A stretch of DNA of 5,773 bases. It comes from DAIUCA01 sp964613675 (GTDB lineage Bacteria > Pseudomonadota > Gammaproteobacteria > Competibacterales > Competibacteraceae). Numbering within the stretch: the stretch's first letter is position 1; each line of letters starts with the position of its first letter. The translations under genes were made by a program, and so were the position numbers. The notes beneath the pieces were generated by a model. The model was not told the origin of the DNA and did no database searches. It saw nothing but the letters and a program-made list of their open reading frames with translations. The stretch is from contig CAZTIH010000148.1 in NCBI GenBank assembly GCA_964613675.1, positions 1 to 5,773 on the forward strand, read 5' to 3'. Shown piece after piece: positions 1-3,828 of this stretch.

Positions 1-131
1 CCGACCAACGTTGTTGCGGTAGCCAGTTTCAATGCCCTTCAAAGCGGGCGTTCGAGTTAACCCCCGAAGCAAACTCATGGAGAGAGTTGGGGTATGTTTC
101 AATGCCCTTCAAAGCGGGCGTTCGAGTTAAC
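1..131 (-). CRISPR. Leader-proximal end of a CRISPR array (two repeats, one full spacer, one partial spacer)
   Basis: Two identical 36-bp repeats lie at 96-131 and 26-61. They are separated by a 34-bp spacer (62-95), and a partial second spacer (1-25) runs off the window. Read on the minus strand the repeat starts GTTAAC and ends ATTGAAAC, the classic 8-nt 5' tag of type III (and some type I) crRNAs, so the array is transcribed on the minus strand, away from cas1. Within the repeat GCCC (nt 13-16) can pair with GGGC (nt 25-28) around an 8-nt loop. Cleavage just 3' of that stem, as Cas6 does, would leave exactly ATTGAAAC. Repeat 96-131 is next to the leader, so spacer 62-95 should be the most recently acquired. 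The array's full length cannot be seen, and the spacer targets cannot be identified from the sequence alone. Confidence 0.95.
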
Positions 132-136
132 TCACC

Positions 137-145
137 TGTGGATAA
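137..145 (-). promoter_or_regulatory. Perfect DnaA-box 9-mer at the leader end
   Basis: The minus strand reads TTATCCACA, identical to the high-affinity DnaA box. Only five bases (132-136) separate it from the first repeat. It may be a true DnaA site, or part of the leader-end sequence contacted by Cas1-Cas2 that resembles one by chance. A single box without neighbouring boxes or an AT-rich unwinding element does not make an origin. Confidence 0.45.
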
Positions 146-158
146 CTTTTTCCAATAA

Positions 159-171
159 AATCAATACCTTA
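159..171 (+). promoter_or_regulatory. IHF-binding site in the CRISPR leader
   Basis: AATCAATACCTTA matches the IHF consensus WATCAANNNNTTR at every defined position. It sits 27 bp upstream of the leader-repeat junction at 131/132. In type I-E and I-F systems IHF bends the leader at roughly this distance and directs Cas1-Cas2 to the first repeat. The match is seen directly; the role in this system is inferred from position. Confidence 0.6.
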
Positions 172-262
172 GCATCACTTGCAGATGCACTGTTTTGGTG
201 CAAAAAATTTAGCTTTTTGGAGGTCAAGGGAAATCCGTAGGAAAAATGATCTGCTTGCTTCA

Positions 263-292
263 TTTATAAAACACACCTTTATCAAGAGTTAA
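263..292 (-). promoter_or_regulatory. Candidate array promoter in the distal leader
   Basis: On the minus strand a TATAAA (268-263) resembles a -10 hexamer. TTAACT (292-287) lies 18 bp upstream as a weak -35 that overlaps the cas1 stop codon. Transcription from here would run through the leader into the array. This is a pattern match only. A better -35 (TTGACC at 227-222) has no convincing -10 at the right distance. Confidence 0.3.
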
Positions 293-1227
293 TCTTCAAA
301 ACCCTTGCGATCAACATAAGGACGTAAGTTTTTAATCAGCAGCGCCAAAGCATGACGCGAATATGAATGCAGCCGATTATCACCACAATGCGCCCACATG
401 CCAAAATAAATTTGACGACCTTCCTGATTTAATCGCGTCCCATCCTGCTTCGAGTGCGTAAAATGCGATGGCAATAACACACATTCCTCACAAATTAGCT
501 CCCGTACCCAACTGTCTATCTCCGATCTCAACGGCTCCAGTAAATCCAATGCCAATGCCGGTCGATTCCGCAACGGTCCATGTAAATAGCCCACATTCGC
601 TTCCAATCCTCGACTCGCTAATAAATGAATCACTTTCGTCGTCGCCATCGCATAAGACAACGATAACAACGCATTCACCGCATCCCCAGGCGGCTGACGC
701 TGACGCCCCCCAAATTGCCACGGCGGCGTAATTAACTCCTGCCAAACCTGAAAGTAACGCGCCGTCGCCGCCCCCTCGACTCCCATTAACCCATTGAGAT
801 CCTTCGCTCGCTGCACGCTGTCCAGAAATCGTTCCAATGGCAAAAATCGCTGCTGCTCAGCCAATACCCGATACTGCGCCATCAATTTCGCGCTCACCAT
901 CTGTTTTGCCAACGAAAACCGCAAAGACGGTTCGTGAAACACCCGATACTGCGCCAATCGCAATGCCATCCCCCCATTTAAGGTGGGTAATAAAAAAATT
1001 GGCTCCTTCCGGCCCCGACCCGCCAATAACACAACCTCCACCCGTGACTCGCTCCACGCCCGCAATAACCCCGCCGAAACTTTAATGTCTCCCACTAAAA
1101 CTACCGTCCGAACCGCGTTTAATCCCGCTTTTTCCGTCTGGCCATCGGCATAACGAATCTGCATCACCTGCGGAGAAACCAACGATAACTCCACATCCCG
1201 TTTATCAATGACAAGCGTCGCGCCCAC
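289..1227 (-). CDS. cas1: CRISPR-associated integrase Cas1
   Basis: Cas1 is the metal-dependent integrase of spacer acquisition; with Cas2 it inserts prespacers at the leader-repeat junction. The catalytic triad is visible: Glu151 in the GVEG motif, His216 in YLHGPLRNRP, and the DLLEPLR motif (Asp228/Glu231). The family motif GDAVNALLSLSYA lies just before the histidine. I start the gene at GTG 1227-1225, giving 312 aa beginning MGATLVIDKR, which fits the usual Cas1 N-terminal strand. A TTG at 1266 would add 13 residues that resemble nothing in the family. The GTG shares its first base with the cas2-cas2 stop (TAGTG) and has GGGGGA about 7 nt upstream, implying coupled translation. There is no RT or Cas6 fusion, unlike many RT-CRISPR Cas1 proteins. 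The gene is followed directly by the leader and array. Confidence 0.96.
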   Translation of the reverse strand: MGATLVIDKRDVELSLVSPQVMQIRYADGQTEKAGLNAVRTVVLVGDIKVSAGLLRAWSESRVEVVLLAGRGRKEPIFLLPTLNGGMALRLAQYRVFHEPSLRFSLAKQMVSAKLMAQYRVLAEQQRFLPLERFLDSVQRAKDLNGLMGVEGAATARYFQVWQELITPPWQFGGRQRQPPGDAVNALLSLSYAMATTKVIHLLASRGLEANVGYLHGPLRNRPALALDLLEPLRSEIDSWVRELICEECVLLPSHFTHSKQDGTRLNQEGRQIYFGMWAHCGDNRLHSYSRHALALLIKNLRPYVDRKGFED

Positions 1228-1925
1228 TACCGATTCCCCCGCCAATAACGCACCAAACGCTGCCAAAGACTAGGTTGCGTCACAGGCAACGGCGCGACAT
1301 CCACAATGCTCGGAATCGCCCCACTCGCAAACCAGATGTGTTGAGCGTCCCGCAACGAATACAAGCGCAAATCGTCTTCCCGACGCTTAATAATTCCCAT
1401 CAAGTCATTTAATAATGCCACCAATATTTTCCCGTCCCCTTTGAATAAATACACCGATTTTTGCGCCGCTAAACAATCGGTTGCCACCCGCTTCCGAACA
1501 CGCTGTAACCGCTGCGGATCACAAATATCGTAAGACACGACATACCACCCGCTTGGCAACTGCGGCGGCACCGCAACCACCCGATCCCATCCCAAAATCG
1601 GCGTCTTGCGCGGAGATCGAGACAAAACCTGAATGGGGCGTTGGGCCATCAATTGCGCGACAAGCAGTAAATCTCGGTCACGATCCAGAAAATCCAATAG
1701 TTCTGTGGTGAGCGCCTGAACTTGGCCATGAGTCAACAGCGTTTCGTGTACCGAATACTGTCCACTTAATCGCCACCGTTGCAGTACCCGTCGTACATTG
1801 GCGGCCCGCCGCGACCCTGGTTGATCCACAGGAATATCATAAGCAAATAAGTAAGTTTGCTTGGTCACCGTAAAGGGCAATTTAGATTCAGACGCAGGGC
1901 GCTCTGTAGGCTTGATCGGTTTCAT
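1227..1925 (-). CDS. cas2: Tandem Cas2-Cas2 fusion protein (single-chain Cas2 dimer)
   Basis: Cas2 is normally an 80-100 aa ferredoxin-fold protein that dimerises between two Cas1 dimers. This product has 232 aa and contains the fold twice. Domain 1 (about 23-105) has TYLFAYDI with Asp30, then GQYSVHETLL and RDLLLVAQL. Domain 2 (about 127-203) has WYVVSYDICDP with Asp133, then AQKSVYLFKGD and DDLRLYSLRD. These are the beta1 Asp, the QxSV strand and the late 'D-x-L/R' strand of Cas2, in the same order each time. A linker of about 20 residues joins them, and the protein has a 22-residue N-terminal extension and a basic, Trp-rich C-terminal tail. Domain 1 has a longer beta1-alpha1 loop, so the halves have diverged. 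The start overlaps the RT stop (ATGA). There is no frameshift or stop between the domains. Cas2 identity is strong, and the duplication is read directly from the repeated motifs. Confidence 0.9.
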   Translation of the reverse strand: MKPIKPTERPASESKLPFTVTKQTYLFAYDIPVDQPGSRRAANVRRVLQRWRLSGQYSVHETLLTHGQVQALTTELLDFLDRDRDLLLVAQLMAQRPIQVLSRSPRKTPILGWDRVVAVPPQLPSGWYVVSYDICDPQRLQRVRKRVATDCLAAQKSVYLFKGDGKILVALLNDLMGIIKRREDDLRLYSLRDAQHIWFASGAIPSIVDVAPLPVTQPSLWQRLVRYWRGNR

Positions 1926-2788
1926 GGGCGAAATCTCGGTTTTTTCAGGGGAAGCGGAAATCCTAAGAATCGGTAGCGCGGATGAGACCGAATTACCTGC
2001 GTTTTTTCAGGGTGAATTTCTAATTTGAGCTTGTGCAGAATCTGTTGTGTGAGCTTTAACGCGGTATGTGCCTCGACTTCAGAACGAGCAAAGACAATAA
2101 AATCATCCGCAAACCGGACAAACGGCATCCCGCGCCGTTCAAAAAACCGGTCCATTTCATGTAAGTAGAGATTGCAAAGAAACGGCGATAACACCATGCC
2201 CTGAGGTAAACCTCGATCCGAAGCCACTCGATATTCCGAAGGAAAACTCTCAATCCACAATGCGACTAATCTGACTAACTTCCGATCCTTGCAGAGTTTC
2301 TGAAGTCGTTGCAACGCCGCGTCATAGGGAATTTGGTCAAAACACTTCCGAATGTCCGCATCGACCAACCACTCCCAATCCCGTTTAACCCAATGGCGAA
2401 CCTGCGAAAATGCCATTTCCCGATTGCAAAGGGGACGATAACCGTAGCTACTCTCTGAAAAAATCGCTTCGCCCATCGGTTCTACCACAGCTAAAACCGA
2501 CCGTTGCAATAGTCGATCTCGCAATGCCGACACGCTAATAAGTCGCTTACCGCCATCTGCTTTGGGGATTTCGTGACAGGCCATCGGATCGGGTCGGTAA
2601 CTTCCATTGCGCACACTTTCCGCCAATTCCCCCAAATGCCGCACCATGTCACGCCTCACCTCCTCCAGCGGCACGCCCCGTACCCAACATCCCCGATCCC
2701 GCGAGATGGTTTGCCACGCATAATTCAACGCTGCGGGCGACATTGCCCGCTCCAAACAATCGGTTTGTCCCCAATTAAACAGCCCCAT
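1922..2788 (-). CDS. Free-standing CRISPR-associated reverse transcriptase (group II intron-like)
   Basis: This 288-aa RNA-dependent DNA polymerase probably copies RNA into DNA for spacer acquisition with Cas1-Cas2. The palm and finger motifs appear in order: GSYRPDP...EIPKADGGKR (about 62-81), YGYRP (115-119), LVDADIRKCFDQI with the catalytic Asp145, RGLPQGMVLSPFLCN (192-206), FVRFADDF with Asp228/Asp229 (FADD in place of YADD), LEIHPEKTQ (256-264) and YRFLGF (272-277). These are group II-intron-type motifs. The chain ends 11 residues later, so it has no maturase/thumb (X) or endonuclease domain, and it is not fused to Cas1 or Cas6. The ATG at 2788 has GGGAG and GGGG upstream. Its stop overlaps the cas2-cas2 start. 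Retron and DGR RTs are less likely because their signature motifs and partner elements are missing. Confidence 0.93.
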   Translation of the reverse strand: MGLFNWGQTDCLERAMSPAALNYAWQTISRDRGCWVRGVPLEEVRRDMVRHLGELAESVRNGSYRPDPMACHEIPKADGGKRLISVSALRDRLLQRSVLAVVEPMGEAIFSESSYGYRPLCNREMAFSQVRHWVKRDWEWLVDADIRKCFDQIPYDAALQRLQKLCKDRKLVRLVALWIESFPSEYRVASDRGLPQGMVLSPFLCNLYLHEMDRFFERRGMPFVRFADDFIVFARSEVEAHTALKLTQQILHKLKLEIHPEKTQVIRSHPRYRFLGFPLPLKKPRFRP

Positions 2789-2884
2789 AACCCCGCTCCC
2801 GTGACGCCAAGTTTGGGGGATAAAGATGGCAGATTAATTAGGGAAGTAGAGGGAAAACTGAGGGAAAAGCGCCGTAAAATCGGG
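2789..2884 (-). other. cas6-RT intergenic spacer with a phased CCC/T-rich repeat
   Basis: This 96-bp gap is the only sizeable one inside the cas operon. The minus strand carries three short related units, TTTTCCCTC, TTTTCCCTC and CTTCCCT, at 2868-2841, spaced 10-11 bp, about one helical turn. A purine-rich GGGAGCGGGG just before the RT ATG can serve as ribosome binding site. I see no convincing promoter or hairpin. The gap could hold an internal promoter or a 5' UTR element for RT-cas2-cas1. Confidence 0.4.
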
Positions 2885-3742
2885 TTAACGCAAGGGGCTT
2901 TGCCGATGGGATTTCGTCTGCGCCCGTACCGAAAATCCACCCAACCCCACCGTCGTTTGTGCGCCCGCGTGCAGATATTGGCCCAACGCTAATAATTGAC
3001 GTCCCAACGGCGTCAACGCTTCGAGCACGAGTTCGCCCCGCCACCCCCGCACCTTACGACGCTCATCAATGGGCTTTACCACAAAACGCAACTCATTTTT
3101 CGCAATCTGCCAACAGGGTTCTTGATAATCCAAGCGGGTTCCGTCCCCATATTCGTTAATCAATCGCTGAATGCGCGACCGCAACGCATGTAAAAAAACA
3201 TCAGCTTCATTGTGTTTGGTCACGAACGCATCGACGATTTTCACGATGACGGTTTCGCCGTGCTGTGGAAAAACTTGCACAGGTGTTAAGGGAATTTGCT
3301 TCAGAAACTGGCCATCGTAAATCACGCCCTTACTCTGCAAATCCTCGATGTGAACCAATTCAAACGCCCCAAATGCCCCAAAATTCCCGCGATAGCCATG
3401 CAGCGCCACTAACCAATCCAAGGCAAAGTGCAAGATCGCATCCATCAGGATGAGCGTGAAGGTCATTTCGTGTTGGGAGCTATCGAGCGTCCAACGGTGA
3501 ATTACAAAAGGTGGAAGACGCTGCGAATGAATAAGTTCGGGCTTAAATACTTGAGGCACCGGACAGGTGTGACTCCGATCGCAGCTTAAACATTGAAGTT
3601 CGTCAAATGGACAAAAAGCGTCGATTAGCGCCTGCCCAAGCACGCCCCGTAAATGATTTCCGTGAAATTGCATCACCATCGGCTTTTCAGTGCGCAATGT
3701 AATGACGATGCCGTAAAATCGCAGTTTACCAAGAGATTCCAT
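2885..3742 (-). CDS. cas6: Cas6-family pre-crRNA endoribonuclease (RAMP)
   Basis: Cas6 cuts the array transcript within each repeat to release crRNAs. At 285 aa this has the layout of the PF10040-type Cas6. An N-terminal 'HGNHLRGVLGQAL' helix (27-39) is followed by a cysteine cluster (Cys44, Cys51, Cys54, Cys60) typical of this branch and probably structural. The C-terminal glycine-rich loop is GAQTTVGLGGF (260-270), the RNA-binding RAMP signature. His27 and His30 near the first motif are possible catalytic residues, but the active site varies in this family, so this is a guess. The repeat in the adjacent array has a small stem ending just before ATTGAAAC, a fitting substrate. The gene is first in the cas operon. 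Its ATG directly follows a terminator-like hairpin whose GGGG arm is also the best ribosome-binding candidate. Confidence 0.88.
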   Translation of the reverse strand: MESLGKLRFYGIVITLRTEKPMVMQFHGNHLRGVLGQALIDAFCPFDELQCLSCDRSHTCPVPQVFKPELIHSQRLPPFVIHRWTLDSSQHEMTFTLILMDAILHFALDWLVALHGYRGNFGAFGAFELVHIEDLQSKGVIYDGQFLKQIPLTPVQVFPQHGETVIVKIVDAFVTKHNEADVFLHALRSRIQRLINEYGDGTRLDYQEPCWQIAKNELRFVVKPIDERRKVRGWRGELVLEALTPLGRQLLALGQYLHAGAQTTVGLGGFSVRAQTKSHRQSPLR

Positions 3743-3805
3743 GAAAAAGCCCCGATAGATGGCGTACAGGTGAAAATAGCCTAACTGTAGTTCATCTCAT
3801 CGGGG
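3743..3805 (-). terminator. Rho-independent-type terminator after ATPase subunit A, abutting cas6
   Basis: On the minus strand CCCCGAT-G-AGATG (3805-3793) pairs with CATCT-ATCGGGG (3761-3750), leaving one bulged base. Beyond a 3x3 internal loop a further 5 bp pair (CTACA/TGTAG-type: TACAG 3789-3785 with CTGTA 3769-3765), closing a 15-nt loop. CTTTTTC (3749-3743) follows at once and the cas6 ATG is the next base. This should end ATPase transcripts. Because the 3' arm GGGG is also the only purine-rich block before cas6, the hairpin would hide the cas6 ribosome binding site if transcription reads through. Confidence 0.7.
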
Positions 3806-3814
3806 AACGAGGTG

Positions 3815-3828
3815 CGACAATCTTGTCG
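3815..3828. repeat. Short inverted repeat directly after the ATPase A stop codon
   Basis: CGACAA and TTGTCG flank a 2-bp centre, immediately adjoining the TAA stop at 3831-3829. The loop is too tight for a stable RNA hairpin without opening a pair, and no U-tract follows, so it is not itself a good terminator. It could be a protein-binding dyad or chance. Confidence 0.35.

Larger units (their letters stand above)
132..288 (-). promoter_or_regulatory. CRISPR leader between cas1 and the array
   Basis: This 157-bp non-coding, AT-rich stretch separates the cas1 stop codon from the first repeat, on the side predicted by repeat orientation. It holds a perfect IHF consensus (159-171), a perfect DnaA-box 9-mer (137-145) six bases from the repeat, A/T tracts around 202-218, and two overlapping 5-bp dyads with 7-nt loops (172-188 and 186-202). 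I see no open reading frame or RNA gene in it. Its expected roles are to drive pre-crRNA transcription and to position the Cas1-Cas2 integrase at the leader-repeat junction. The leader call rests on position and composition; the function is inferred. Confidence 0.85.

Noticed and set aside
198..227. TTGACC at 227-222 as the -35 of the array promoter
   Set aside because: At 15-18 bp downstream the bases are TTTGCA/TTTTTG, which do not resemble a -10 element.
132..288. Leader as a replication origin because of the DnaA box
   Set aside because: There is only one box, no cluster, no unwinding repeats and no dnaA/dnaN or rep gene nearby.
468..1085. Plus-strand open frames of 80-90 aa antisense to cas1
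   Set aside because: They are rich in Pro, Ser, Thr and Ala as expected for the antisense of a coding frame, and have no family resemblance.
1225..1266. Upstream TTG start of cas1 at 1266, giving 325 aa
   Set aside because: The extra 13 residues are unlike Cas1 N-termini and would overlap cas2-cas2 by 40 bp. The GTG at 1227 gives the family-like start, a TAGTG coupling and a well-placed GGGGGA.
1922..2788. RT as part of a mobile group II intron
   Set aside because: There is no maturase/X or HNH domain and no recognisable intron RNA domain V. The gene is translationally coupled to cas2-cas2 and lies in a cas operon.
1922..2788. RT as a retron or diversity-generating retroelement
   Set aside because: No msr/msd-like structured RNA, template/variable repeat pair or accessory protein is present, and the motifs are of group II intron type.
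2573..2992. Plus-strand 139-aa open frame across the RT start and cas6 end
   Set aside because: It runs antisense over two clear genes, has low-complexity Pro/His/Arg-rich content and no ribosome binding support; it is a shadow frame.
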